A DNA stretch of 64,000 bases from contig CABFPE010000010.1 in assembly GCA_900660155.1 (NCBI GenBank), positions 253,926 to 317,925 of the forward strand, given 5' to 3'. Below, piece after piece: positions 46,680 to 59,152 of the stretch (the first letter of the stretch is position 1; the number at the start of each line of letters is the position of its first letter). Position numbers and translations under genes: made by a program. The notes beneath the pieces were generated by a model. The model saw only the letters and a list, made by a program, of their open reading frames with translations. It had not been told where the DNA came from and ran no database searches. This DNA comes from Hofstenia miamia. Lineage: Eukaryota > Xenacoelomorpha > Acoela > Hofsteniidae.

Positions 46680-48234
46680 CTTTTATATTAACTATTTATT
46701 ATAATTTGATTCATTTCAATTAAGAATTGTAACAAACAAAATAATCTGTAATTTTTTCTATAATCTTTTGTTGAATAGTCAAGGACAAAAAGAGTTTATT
46801 TCTCTAATGGAGAAAATTTAAGTGTGCAAACTACTCATTTGCCATAAAAAATTTAAGCAGTTTGGATTCTATTTAAATTTTTTAATATAACAAACCTCAA
46901 TCTTGTACTGGGAAAAGAATGAAAGTAGAAGAGAAAAAGCAAGTAAGGAAAAAGTACTGGAACTCTGTTTTTTAAAAGCTTTCAAGTTATTGATATTAAA
47001 TTAGCTACTTTAGCTCTTTGACATTTCCTGATGAATCAAAAAGTTTACTTTAACTGTTTCTAACCATTTGCACTTAGTACAAGTTACAGGATTCTGTTAT
47101 ATATATTATTTGTGATTTATGCTTTTGTTTAATTACTATTGTATGAGTATTATGTTACTCAATAGTGTTTTCTTTACCAATGCAACTAGAATCAAATTCT
47201 CTTTACACTATTTTATTTTATCTTTTTTATATTAATTATGATAGATGCAAGCTTAAGTAACTTAGACAATTGGGAATAGAAATATTTTTCAGTTGAATTC
47301 CCAGCATTGTGATTGATGCTGCTGACAAAGCCATCATGCATCCTAGGTTAAATTGAGTTTTTATTGTTTGCATTATCAGCATAATTTACACATAATGACA
47401 TTAGCAAAATTTCATATTGAAACAAAACAATGAATGTGGCATCTACAGCTGCCTTTACAAACATTTTCTTAATTATTATTTCAAAATTAATAAATATTAA
47501 TGGTACAATATTTACATGAATTTCTAATTGCTTTGATTGATGTATTAAGTTTTAGACAATCTGTGCTATTTTTGAATGTTTAAATCTTCTGCCACACAGT
47601 ATTTCTGATATTAGTCACAAGGCACCTGCTAGTATTTACAGTATGCTTTTAGTGCTACTTCTTGTTTATAGAATACCTGTTTTTCTGTTTAAATACTTTG
47701 CTTTTGTTGGAAAAAGTTCAATATATTTTACTCAACCTTTACTTCTAGTTGTGTATGTAATTTCTTTAAAATGCTTTTCTAAATTATCTGATTGTTGCCA
47801 AGGGTGCCTTGTTCAGCTACAGCTTTACAAGTTCATCACTATAGCACTTCAGCAGATCTAGGAGTAGGGCTTTACACAACTGATTGTCATTCATTATGTT
47901 ATATATTATATTGTAACACCTAAATTGCATGAGCTGAGGCCTGCACTGACTTTAGGTATACAAGCACATAGGATACACTTTGCACTAAAGAACTTATGGG
48001 GCCTCTCTCTCTCTTTATTTAAATTCACCTCCTGTCCAATGTGACTATTCCTCTTAGGGTTCTCTGAATCAGGTCAGCCAAGTGTGGCCATGCACACTTC
48101 CCTTGCCTGATCTCTTGACTACTTTTCACTTTTAGTAGGGATAGGCATGTTTAGCTCTGGAGTCAGGCCATTAATTACTGAGACATCAGCAAATCCTAGT
48201 GTTTATCAATGCAGATTTCCATTCTGATACCACA
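46680..48234. other. AT-rich DNA; its end is the probable 5' LTR end of fragment A
   Basis: No gene is seen in 46680-47900. From about 47910 the composition changes, with a CT run at 48004-48015. The stretch ending GATACCACA at 48234 is followed directly by a PBS-like sequence, so the last few hundred bases are probably the 5' LTR of fragment A. The LTR start could not be placed, because no matching copy is present at the other end. Confidence 0.4.
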
Positions 48235-48536
48235 TGGTGACCACCACAAGATACTTCTCAAGTCAAGTACATTTTATAATTAACATTACCTCTGAAAAGG
48301 GATCCTGGAATAAGAACTATACAAAAGAATGAGATAAAATTATTTAAGGTTTCAGAGACTCTATTTGTTTGGAAGTGCGGAGCAATCTACATGGCTGAAT
48401 TACAGTGCTGCAAAAAGCTGAATACACCAAAAAAAATTTTTACTGATTAACTAAAGCCTTACCACTCAACTGAAGATCACCACTGATGAAAGCTGTTCTG
48501 TTCAAGCCCCTTGGGCATTGTTACATAAAAAAGAAA

Positions 48537-50240
48537 ATGCCAAATACAAGTGGTAAGAAACCAGTCACTCACACATCTCATCCTAACCCCCAGTCAAATT
48601 ATGAAACCCTCTCAAGAGAGGAACTCATCAAGAAAATCCATTCATTTGAAACCAATATAGAGGCACTAAAACAAAAAATCAAAGAAATAAAGATCAAAAA
48701 TGACAAGAGATTTGATATGATCCAGAAAGAGAACCAAAACTTGCATCAGGACATAGCACTATTTCAAGCTGATAAAATTCAAATTGTTGATGGGTACAAG
48801 AAACTTCAAACATCCAAAAAGCAAATGTACTCTGAACTAAAAGAAGTACAAACCCAAAATCAAAGCCTGTGCAAAGAAAATGTAGCACTTGAAAGAAAGA
48901 ATGAAATTCTACAACAGAGGGTAGAAACCTCAGATGACATTCTTCAGCAGAACAATAATCTTTTGCTACAAGTGAAAGAGACTAATCACCAGAACATTCA
49001 ATTAACCAAAAAACTAATTACTAAAATACTGTACTCCAAACTTAACTTTGAGAAGCAGAAATTCACCTTGATGCTATCCAGAATGTTAATCCTAACTTTG
49101 CAACTCTAAACACTCCAGCAAGTTCAAATAAACTTACACCTAGAATAACCACTCTGGGACATCAGGTTCAAAATCACCCATTCCAATAATCAAAACTATT
49201 CCTCAACAGTCATCTCCACTAACCATTTCAGAATTAAAAAATGTAGCACAACCTAGGGCAAACTCCCCTCTGTCACCAATATTAAATCTGCTACTTTATA
49301 ACATCAATAACAAACTAGAAATATAAAACAACAGGTTAATAAATTTAGAAAACCCTGTCACCAATAAAAAACTAATCAAATCTAAATTGCCACAAGTAGT
49401 TCCTGATGACAACCTTAAATTGCAAATGCCACCCAGGAAATTTTCTGGCAAAGATGACAGTGTTTCTCCAACATTTGAAGAATGGGTCTTCACTTATGAA
49501 CAGCACCTAACCATTCAAAAAGCATTCCAAGAGCACACTTTCACCCAATTTTCTAAATTTTTAACTGGCAAAGCCTTCAACTATTACCTCAACTTAGATA
49601 ACATCACTAAATCTGACTATTTATTGTTGATTCAAAATTTTTATGACCACTTTCATGCACCAACCATGTGCAATCAATACAAAATTCTCTTAAACAAACA
49701 ACTTACTCACAAGATTATGATATCAAAGAGTATATCCTGCAAATTGAATGCCTATACTGACTTAGTCAATCCTCTACTGAATATGCTTTGCATGATTTGT
49801 TTACTCACATCACCTATGGTATGCCTCTTCAAATCAGACACAGGTTTGAACAGAAATGTAGCCCTGACAATAAGATATCTGCTTTTATTAAAAAAAGCTG
49901 TTGAGGCTAAACTACAGGTAGACAATTACAAGAAAATATCTAACCAAATTAAATCAAATGAGTCACCACCATCAAAATATTACATTCCTAAACCCAGGAA
50001 AGCCATTACTTCTAATAACACACCAATACCATACACTAAAAGTGAACAAACAGCCATAGAAACATGTCCAAAGCCTATCAACCTTAATAAGATTCACTGT
50101 AACAGCTGCATTTAACACAGACATATCCATACTAACTGTAAATCATCAATTCACCTACTCATGACAAAGAATGTTATTACACTGATGACAGTAATGTTTA
50201 CAAATCTGATTCCAATGAGGATGAGGATTTAAACTACTAA
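48537..50240 (+). pseudogene. gag: gag of fragment A (degraded)
   Basis: The N-terminal part (48537-49109; an upstream in-frame Met is at 48486) is a Lys/Gln/Asn-rich coiled coil, like the coiled coil in the young gag. After indels the capsid region (49387-49910) matches the family-1 capsid, for example in the F-E-E-W motif and the T/K-S-D-Y-x-L-L stretch. A knuckle spaced C-x2-C-x4-H-x4-C is visible at about 50098-50141, with a TAA inside it. The acidic C-terminus ends at TAA 50238-50240, two codons after a slippery heptamer. Confidence 0.75.
50228..50234 (+). promoter_or_regulatory. gag-pol slippery site of fragment A (TTTAAAC)
   Basis: TTTAAAC is in the final gag frame (GAT-TTA-AAC-TAC-TAA). 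The -1 frame immediately downstream encodes a peptide alignable with the start of family-1 Pol (A-x-T-P-T, then I-L-I-M-T-T). Position, frame and peptide all match the TTTAAAT site of the young family. No GGGAG/CTCCC hairpin is evident here. Confidence 0.65.
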
Positions 50241-53200
50241 GAGCACTAACTCCCACCTGAGCAGGAACAATTCTTATAATGACAACCTACAAAAGAACAC
50301 TATACCTGTTACCATTAACAGCATAGTAACTCAGGCCACCATTGATACCAGTACCTCAGTGTTGATCATAGCTGATACCTGTGCACATCAAATTGGTATT
50401 CATCATAATACCATCACCTCACATAACCATAGACTAGTTAATGCCTCTGGCAATTACCTTGATACCAAAGTCAAAATCAACAACTTTGAGTTCATTATTT
50501 CAAACACCAAAGTCAACCACAACATTCTTGTTTTTCACAAAACTATGAATTGATTCTAGGAAAAGACTTCCTCAAAAAGTATCAATGCATCATTAATTTT
50601 ATGAATAAAACCATAACAATAGATTTGCATAATGAGGACATAACAACTCACATACAAACCATTGAATCAAAAACCATATTATTATGCCCTTTACAAACAG
50701 AAAGGATTGAACCATTTAGCTGGCACTTCAGCACTCTCACCAGTGAATAGCTGATAACAACTGATATAATCATAAACAACCAACAAGGCATGAACTCTAA
50801 AAAATCATATTAGCATCAATATTACAATGTCAAAACAATACCATTACTACAGCCATACTTAATAATACTAACAAGTTGATTATCATCACACCAGAGAACA
50901 TAAAGATTTATGCTTCACCTGTAATAATCATTGTGCAGAAGAAACTGAAGCCAATTCTGTTAATTACACCAGATTTAGATGAATCTGAAGCAGAATCCCT
51001 CACTAACTTATTAGAAAACCATAAAACCATCTTTAATTTTAATACCATTAGTGTAGGAAATGCCATTGGGGAAGAGCACAGCATAGAGAAGATAAACAAC
51101 ACACCAATTCAACAACCAGTATGACCTGTGCCAGAACACCTAAAACAGGAATATTCTAAAATCATTACAGACTTACTGAAAAATGATATTATCCAGCCAT
51201 TGAAAAGCCCATACATATTGCCAACTGTGTTCATCAAACAGAGTGACATATATAGATAATGCATAGACTTTCATAAACTCAATAATATATCCAAAAAAGA
51301 TGCTTATCCTCTTCTGTGAATTGATCAGATACTGTACATGTCATTTCAAAATTCATTCTTTACAATGCTTGACTTATGCAAAACCTATTGGCAAGTGCCA
51401 ATGCATAAATCCAACATAGAAAAAACTGCCTTTATTACCCCTCATGGTCTCTTTGAGTGGCTCTACATGGCATTCAGCATTTGAAATGCACCTGCCACAT
51501 TTCAACATTACATCACAAGGGTTCTGCAAAATGACAAACACCAACTAGATGAAGGCATCACAGCATACATTGATGATATTGCATCCAAAACAATACCAGA
51601 CCACATACAAAAACTTGATAATATCTTACATTTATTACAATCTTCCAGTTTATGAATTAATGCATAAAAATGTCACTTTCTAGAAAAATCAGTTGAATTC
51701 CTCAGCAGAAAAATTGAAGAAGGAAAAATAAGCCTTAAAGAAGACGCATGTGATACAATCAAAAAAATTATGCCACCTAATAACAAAAAAGATGTACAAT
51801 GAATATTTGGTTTTTTCAATTATTACCTAATATTCATACCAAATATTGCTGAAAAAACCATCCACATATCTAATTTACTAAAAGTGAAAACTCCATTTCA
51901 ATGGTCCTTGGACCACCAACAAGAATTAGACAATTTAATATCAGAATTGAAAGGTTTACCTAGTCTGAATAACCCAGATTTTTATAGGAATTCATCCTCA
52001 ACTGTGATGCCAGTTTAGTAGCCTTTGGTGCAGCACTAAGCCAAATAATCAATGGAATAGATACACCTATCCAATTCTTTAGCTGCAAACTCTGCCCAGC
52101 TGAATTGAACTATGAATCAATGAATGCTGAGATGCTCACCCTCATTGAAAGCCTGAAAAAATTCAAACATTTCCTGCTAGGTCAGTCACACTTCACTGTC
52201 TGCACTGACAACTCCAACATAAGTTGGCTGAAAAAATTCTCCAGTGATTGATCCAACATAATTACTTGCTGGATCAAATATCTGACCAACTTTAATTTCA
52301 CAATAGTGCACTACAAAGAAAGACAACACACAAATGCTGATCTGCTGACTGCATTACCACAATACCACCATGATGTAAGCAAGCCAAATCAATAAAAAGT
52401 GCCATTTCCTTTTATCTCCCAATCAGCATACCAAAACTTGCCCAACATTAACACAAATAGGCAAGGCCATCCAATACTACCATTCCATCTAAAAGAGAAG
52501 ATTAACAATCAACATCCCAGATAACAATTTTGGTTGTTTTTATGTTGTTTATGGTTGTTTCATACTTTTGGTTGTTGCAGCAACCATTAACATCGTAATA
52601 ACAAGCATTAATGCTAATTTGAGCAACTAAAAATGTGATAATTTAAGATTCAAGCAGATGATTGCAAATAGAACTCACTTCATCATTTTGATTACTAGAT
52701 CATTTTTACATAAAGAACGGAATTGCAAAAAGCTTTTTTGAAATATTAAATCTGTGAAAAATTATAATATACTTAGTAAGCAAATTTTCAAAATAATTTA
52801 TTCATGAATATTTGGACACCTTCAAATTATCTGTCAGATAAAAAAGTTAAATTTGAGCAGAAGAGATTCTTTACAATTTAAAAAAGTATTATTTCAAAAT
52901 TATACTTAACTTTAAAAGTTTAAATTTTTGTTAAATTTGGCAGATTTTTCTGCTTATTGTTATCATTTAAAATCCAGACATTCATTCAAAATTTCAGCAA
53001 ATCTTTTATTTAAAGTATTTATTGTATTACTGTTCTGCCCTTTGTTGGGCTTGTGTTAGGATAAACAGCAATGTTTGAACTGATTATCAAGATAAATTTG
53101 ATGTATTGCATATAAAATTAATGCTAGAACAATCATGGGCAACATAAAATAACGTTGCTACAACCTAAAAATAGTGCTTTTTTATTCAGAAAAAACAATC

Positions 53201-54261
53201 AAAAAGCAACTTAATGTGACGTTGTTGGAACAATGTTGTTTAGACCAGTCAAAAGGGTACCATTTCAATGTTAAAACAACCATAAAAAAACAACTAAAAA
53301 ACAACATTGTTTAGACCAAAATTTGTTATCTGGGATATCATTAATCATCAACACAATGACATCCATTTTAAAGAGAAAATTAATAAAATAAAAAATCTGA
53401 AAACACAATTAACCAATTTAATCAATAAATATTACAATAACTATAAATTCTGCTTTAACAGTGAACAGTCTTCTCTTTGTCACAGATAAACATCACAATT
53501 GAATCATATTACTGGAATACAAGAACAAGACATTGCTTGCAAATTCCATGAAAAAGGAAACAATGGTATCATTCAAACCGAATGAAATTTGAAAACCCTG
53601 ATCATCTGCATAGGGGTATGATCCATCATTACCAATGTCATTGATAAATGTACCACTTGTATTCTAACCAACACCACACACTTTCCAAAACAGAAGCTAG
53701 CCTTCAAAAAATAACATCAACTGGTCCTAATGATATAGTGCATGTAGATATTGAACAACTGTCAAAAGATGACAAAGGTTTTCAATACATTCTTGTACTA
53801 GTTGACAACTTCACCAAATATGCTCACATAGTTCCCATCATCTACCAAACAGCACATACTGTCACCAAAGCAATACTACATACATGGATCCTTTGTTTCA
53901 GTCCTATGACTACATTATTATCTGATAGGGAACACAATTCAAAGGCTTGCTCACACAAGAACTACTACAACAGCTCAACATCTTACATGAGCACACCACC
54001 CCATACCATCAGCAAAGCAAGAGCATAGTAGAATGACTAAATAAAACTTTATTAAACTAATTTGCATTGCTACTTCCAGAGTTAGAAGCAAATATTGGAG
54101 ATACATACTTCCCAATATTGAATACTTTTACAATACTAGTGTCAACTCCAATACTGGTCTTACACCCTTCAAGGCAACATATGTTCCTGAAGCTAATACA
54201 CCACTAGCAATAATGTACAAAGAGTACAAGCCACTACCTAAAAATGATTACATCAAAGACC
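50235..54261 (+). pseudogene. pol: pol of fragment A (PR-RT-RH-IN, degraded)
   Basis: Protease has A-T-I-D-T-S (about 50335-50352), with Ser in place of the usual Gly. RT keeps Y-I-D-D (51566-51577) and the F-I-T-P-x-G-L region. RNase H (about 51960-52260) has T-D-N-S. The linker (about 52260-52510) is cut by the MITE. Integrase resumes at 53336 with a damaged zinc site (H-E-K-G-N, then C-x2-C) and the first catalytic Asp in H-V-D-I-E-Q-L (about 53743). The rest is frameshifted and ends at about 54261, where a second element fragment begins. Stops are numerous. Confidence 0.78.
52515..53335. mobile_element. MITE-like element with terminal inverted repeats (821 bp)
   Basis: The left end TCCCAGATAACAATTTTGG (52515-) and the right end, whose complement reads TCCCAGATAACAAATTTTGG (ending 53335), form near-perfect 19-20 bp terminal inverted repeats. 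The interior is AT-rich, non-coding, and contains several GTTGTT/AACAAC blocks near both ends. It splits the pol linker of fragment A between the KEKINN and NHQHND segments, so it arrived later. Superfamily is not assigned, and no clear target duplication was found. Confidence 0.8.
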
Positions 54262-55980
54262 ACTAGTTGAAAGCATAAAGCAGTTCAGATATTTCCTAAT
54301 AGGAAATACCTTCTGAGGAAGAACTGACAATGGTGGCCTGGCTAAAAAAGTTCTCAGGTGACAAGCCCTCCATATTATTCAGCTGAATAGAATACCTAAA
54401 TGAATTTAAATTTAAAATTTTACACAGAAAAGGCAACCTTCACAAAACTGCTGACTTCCACACAGTGTTACCAGAATACCAGTTTGACATAGAGGTAACA
54501 GAAGGTGAGAAGAAACAATTTCAGTTCCTACCATGAAATGAATACAAACAGCTACTGCAAATTAATGCAGATAAAAAAGGCAAACAGATACTACTGATAC
54601 TGCTAAAAGAAGAAATAACAGAGAAGGAGATCATCAAAAAAACAACAAACAGACTCAGTCCTGGCAGAAATAACAGGAAAAATACATGACCAGAAAAGAC
54701 AACTCAGGAAAATAGCAAACAGTTACTTCCAGCAATACAAATGGAAAACAAATAAGAACAGGCTACTTTATGTAGAAGGGAAAATACTGAGAATCACAAT
54801 ACCCAAATACTTTAGAAGAGATGTAGTAAGGAAAATACATGAGAAAGGGCACACAGGAATAGTGCAAATGGAAATGACATTTAATACAAAATTCATTATG
54901 ATATCAGTAGAAGACACCATTAATAAATGCAAAACATGCTTGATCAACAACAAATGTCACTTACCAGACAAACAGCAGAGCTGGAAAAAAGTATTGCCAC
55001 AAGTCTGAACCAAATAGTCCACATTGATTTAGAAAAACTATCACAAGATGACAAGGGATACCAATACATACTAGTAATGGTCAACAATTTCACCAAGTAT
55101 GCCAAAATGATCCTGTTGGACACTACCACAGCAATAGCAGTAGTGGACAAAATTATAAAGAAGTGGATATTAAAATTCAGACAAATGGAGATAATAGTAA
55201 CTGATTGCAGTGTACATTTTGAAAGCAAGCTGTATCAAGAAATTATGAAGTTACTCAAAGTAATTAACAAGAGAACAACAGCATACCATCAACAAGCAAA
55301 CAGAGATTAAATAGAACAATGATAAAATTAATCAGAGTAATTACCTCTTGAGTGGGAGGAAGAGACTGGTGAGAAGCAATAGAAATAGTTGAATATTTCT
55401 ATAACACCTCTGTACATTCAACCACAGGAACAACACCTTACAAAGCTATGTACTGAAGAGAAGCCACCACACCAGTCTCTAAGCAATACCACACATACTC
55501 AGAAAAACCAGACAATGAGTACATAAATAAACTAAAAGATCAAATGACAAGTGTTCATGAAGCTATGTGGCACAACACAAAGCAATCTGCAATAAGACAA
55601 GAAAGAAATTTCAAAAAGAAAATCTATTGCAAAACCAAATAGAAAGGTAGATTGAGTCTTCACATACACCTTAATGAGAACTCAAGACATAAACCAGGTA
55701 TGAAAACTAAAAAGATAATGGGCAGGGCCATACACAATCACACAAGTATTACCAAACAACAATTATATATTAAACAACAGAAGAACCTTACACTTCCATA
55801 ATATGAACAAACTTGACAACAACATTTGCAAAGAGGAATTTGATGAAGAATTCAAAGTATACATAAACAAATCCAAATTTGAAAAGAGAATAATGCCCCC
55901 AAATGGCAGCAAAAAATAAATCTAAATATGATCCCAAATATGGGAAACTCATCTACTAACTGAATTTAGGAACACAAATC
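54262..55980 (+). pseudogene. pol: pol 3' part of fragment B (RNase H end, integrase)
   Basis: The RNase H tail contains T-D-N-G and K-K-F-S-G-D at about 54328-54360. Integrase has H-E-K-G-H-T-G (about 54838), C-K-T-C (about 54930), H-I-D-L-E (first Asp, about 55026), and V-T-D (second Asp, about 55202). A T-A-Y-H-Q-Q-A-N segment lies at about 55278, where the catalytic Glu region should follow but a stop intervenes. A GPY/F-like W-A-G-P-Y with T-L-H-F-H is visible at about 55722-55800. Several frameshifts and stops make it non-functional. Confidence 0.75.
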
Positions 55981-56067
55981 TCAAAATGAACCTTCAGAGA
56001 AGCAATCACCACCCAAAAGCAAGAGAATCAGACAACAAACTACTCAATACAAGTTCCAACTAAAGTG

Positions 56068-56392
56068 CAGGTGGATGGAGACAACAATTGGAGAACCCTA
56101 GATGGCATGTAAGACTACCTCTCAAGACTAATCATCAAATAAAGGAAGTGAGGTCAGAGGAACATCTGGATGCCAACTAAAGGGCAGGCAGAGTGGAGAG
56201 GGACAAACTCCCAAGACCAATCATCAACTAAAGGATGTGATGTCAGAGAAAACTACAAAAGAGAGAGAAACCCACATGATCAGAGAATGGCAATCACAAA
56301 GGAGTATGCCACACACCCCAAAACTCAATGCCAACTAAAGGGCAAAGAGTACAAACTTCCCCACAACTGTCCTCCTTGACAACTAAAGGTCA
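56068..56392 (+). repeat. Irregular repeats of a CAACTAAAGG-type word
   Basis: The word CAACTAAAG recurs at about 56069, 56175, 56227, 56331 and 56380, often followed by a G-rich trinucleotide and preceded by ATGC or TC. The spacing is irregular (about 50-105 bp). It falls where the Ser/Pro-rich ORF3 N-terminus would be, so it may be an expanded low-complexity coding stretch or a nested repeat. Confidence 0.5.
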
Positions 56393-56399
56393 GTGGTAC

Positions 56400-58200
56400 T
56401 AAGAATAGCTGCAGTCACCACAAGGATATTGAGGAAATAAGCAATGGATCAACAATGGATATATCTGAACAACCTGTGGATAAATCACTCCCTACAACAA
56501 TTCCTTTTTTGCATAGACAAATCAGTGAATCAACCACATCCTACTTGAAACAGCCATCAAGATCTGAAGACTGTGAAAGTAGAATGATGAAAGTAGGAAA
56601 TGAAAAAATACTTCACCTGCCTGATTACAAGGGAACAGCCAATAGGGAGTCCAAGTATAATATTTCTGGCAAGCAGACAGGAATCTGTCTCAGTTAAATA
56701 GACATCCTAAGTGATGCCACCAAAAAATATATGTGGACAGCAACCTCCAACAGTAAGCTCAAAGCAACCAAACAGTAGCTTTGAATGACAACATGAAACT
56801 TGATAAGAAGAGAGGAAGCCAAAACTAAAGAGATCATTAAAAAGATCAAGAAAACTAAAGCTAATGAAATCATCAAACAAAAACATGGAAATGTATAGCT
56901 GATTACCCAAAGTGTACTTACAGGAAAATGATGAAAACATCAGAAATGATGATCAGATATGGGAAGAGATGCCCCATAGAAGTAATTGAGATAATCAGCA
57001 AATTACAAGAAGAGATGCTCAAAGAAAATAAGTTGCAACAGTCAACCAACATCATGCTCACACTGAACACCCAATGAGAAATAGATAACATCAACTTGGA
57101 AAAATGGGGCAGTCAAAGCCCAGTGAAATGTCATAGATAGACACTGATGACAAGCACCAACTGATAGAAATAACAATAAAGCCAGAATGCAAAGACAACA
57201 TAGTAAAGAGAATCTATGGAGAAGTCTATGTGAAAGAAACTAAATCTATGATTAAATTAGTATGCACAGAAGTGTTCACAAGAACAGAAATGAGACAAAC
57301 AAATGTTACAACCAAAAAACCAGATCACAGTCGACATAGATTGCATAGCATTCAAGATAACAATTCCACCAGAGGCAACACATGGACTCACCAACTCTTT
57401 CTGGGAAATCATCCGGAAAACCAAAAACAATTACCCAGCAACATTCAGACTGGCAACCACAGTTGACATGCAAGGAACATAAGAAAACATTGAAAAACAA
57501 ATGCTGACAACAATGCTATGGTGCACATCACCCCCAAAGATATTAATAGCAATTCTATTGCCAATTTAGAGACTCAAAAACAAAAAAGTAGTCAAAGTGC
57601 CTTGGCATGAAGAGAACACATTCATCAACATGAAAGAAAAGGCTCTCAAAAAGTAAACAATAAAAGATACAAAAAATCTAAGCAAATACTGGTTAAAAAT
57701 GATAAGAAAGGGTATTCATAGAAGGAGTAGTCACACCCTTCAGCTTATATGACGAAGGAGAACCCTTTCACAGTCAAATCAGAAAGGTCAAAGATGAAAT
57801 AGAAAAAAGACCCACAAAAACTGTAATACTATTGTCTGGAATCAATGATATTATCTAGGGCGAATTGTGGAACAAAACCTATAAATACTACGACGTCATG
57901 TGAAGACTAGAGGTAATCGCTATGATAAGGTTAGAAAAAAACAACCCAGATGACGTAACAACACAAGAGCTAAGAGACAACATAAGCACATTCTATGATG
58001 AATCATCAATCTCTAAATCGTTATGTTCTACATATGAAATAAAAGGACTGCAACTATACAAAAAACATTACAATGAATTCAACAAAAAACAACAAATTGC
58101 GCAGCATATGCACCATATCCAATTCTCTAAAAGATCCGCAATTCATTCACAAAGATAGTAACCACTGAAAAGGAAGTCGTAATGAAGCTCACTAAACAAG
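56400..58200 (+). pseudogene. ORF3 homologue of fragment B (degraded)
   Basis: Several blocks align with ORF3 of copy 4. One is T-G-I-C-L-S with K-K-Y-M-W-x-A-T (about 56680-56745). Others are I-N-L-E-K-W-G (about 57090-57110), V-K-E-T-K-S-M-I-K-L-V-C-T-E-V-F (57227-57274) and V-D-I-D-C (about 57330). The last two are S-G-I-N-D-I-I (about 57834-57854), and Y-K-Y-Y-D-V-M with the downstream helix (about 57880-58070). Order and spacing follow copy 4, so the two share ancestry and ORF3 predates the split of the families. The stretch matching the D-P-H-T-S motif of copy 4 is missing here. Stops and frameshifts are frequent. Confidence 0.7.
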
Positions 58201-58236
58201 AGGAATACCCTTATTTAGCTATGCTGATGGGGGGAT

Positions 58237-58752
58237 GTGGCATAATCAGTAAGAAAAAAGCAAAAAATAAGAAACAAAGAGCAATAATAAACTGATTTAT
58301 TTATTGATTCCCTTTTTTGTAAATTAACCAATTATCCCTTTTTGATTAAGTGTAAAATCAATTTTAGTGCAGTATGACGAACCATTTATCAGCAAGGCAG
58401 GGTGATAAAGACGAAATTGTGATAGCTAATTATATCGTGCCTGAAAGTGACGTTGCCCAATAATATTGCTGCTTTCAATCTTTTTGAATGTTTTTGATAG
58501 ATTCCATTCCACCATTATTCTGTAAAAATTGTAATGCTCATCTCTAAGATCTCAAATTCATTAGTGAAGAAAATATTTATATTGAATTTTGGAAAAATGA
58601 TCTCACTTGTGAATTGATAATTTTGAAAATAACTTTTTACTACATGTAGCACTACTATTGACTAAGTCGCAATTCTTCACATAATTTTTAGCTAAACATT
58701 ATTTTCTTCATAAAATCTTGTGACATACCCTGAGTATCTTAAATACCACAGT
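58237..58752 (+). repeat. Possible 3' LTR of fragment B
   Basis: A G-run (58231-58236) is followed by an A and TGTGGCATAATC, the layout expected at a PPT/LTR border. TGTGG matches the inverted form of a CCACA end, and CCACA occurs at 58748-58752. The sequence does not match the presumed 5' LTR end at 48234, so the right border is a guess. Confidence 0.35.
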
Positions 58753-59051
58753 GAAAAATTTCAAAAATAGCTTTGATCAATTGTTTTCAAAATCTTCCCA
58801 AAATTTAAAATATCAAATCTTCACCGTAAGCCTGCTTATGATATCCGAAATTCAATTAATTATCCATTATATACCAAGAAAGCATTCAATCATTCCCAGG
58901 ATTGTTGTGGGGTTACATTTTTTGACCCACAACTTACGCCACACAATAGGGATTCCTACAAATCCACATCACAAGTCCCAAACTTTACGACAGGAATATT
59001 TACCACGCAAATTCCCATTTTAAAAATTTTGACAAAACTGTCAAATACACA
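58753..59051. other. Unassigned AT-rich DNA
   Basis: No gene, repeat or element end recognised in this stretch between the fragment B remnant and the mariner element. Confidence 0.5.
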
Positions 59052-59152
59052 CCCAGTCATATTAATTGCAACAGTTGTCATTTTTCACTAAACTCAAAAA
59101 AACTCCAAAAAACTTTTATTGCAACAACAATTAGAAACATAGAAATACAGTG

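Larger units (their letters stand above)
48235..54261 (+). mobile_element. Older Ty3/gypsy relative, fragment A (gag to integrase)
   Basis: This is a degraded element of the same lineage but a different family: its capsid, RT and integrase align with copies 1-4 at many positions yet differ throughout. It opens with TGGTGACCACCACAAGAT (48235-48252), a decayed tRNA-Arg-like PBS. Gag, protease, RT, RNase H and integrase follow in order, with many stops. A MITE interrupts it at 52515-53335. It is very poor in CpG, as expected for an old methylated repeat. It ends abruptly at about 54261 within integrase. Confidence 0.82.
54262..58236 (+). mobile_element. Older Ty3/gypsy relative, fragment B (RNase H end to PPT)
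   Basis: The sequence jumps at about 54262 from integrase back to the RNase H C-terminus (K-Q-F-R-Y-F-L, R-T-D-N), which marks a second, different element copy fused to fragment A. It carries integrase, an ORF3 homologue and a GGGGGG polypurine tract at 58231-58236. It too is rich in stops. CpG is scarce up to about 57.7 kb and frequent after. Confidence 0.78.

Noticed and set aside
35505-46685. Target-site duplication around copy 4
   Set aside because: The left flank ends ATTAA and the right flank starts CTTTT. No 4-6 bp match exists.
48000-58752. Matching LTR pair for the old element
   Set aside because: The presumed 5' LTR end (48234) and the 3' candidate (58237-58752) do not resemble each other. 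They belong to different fragments, or one is misplaced.
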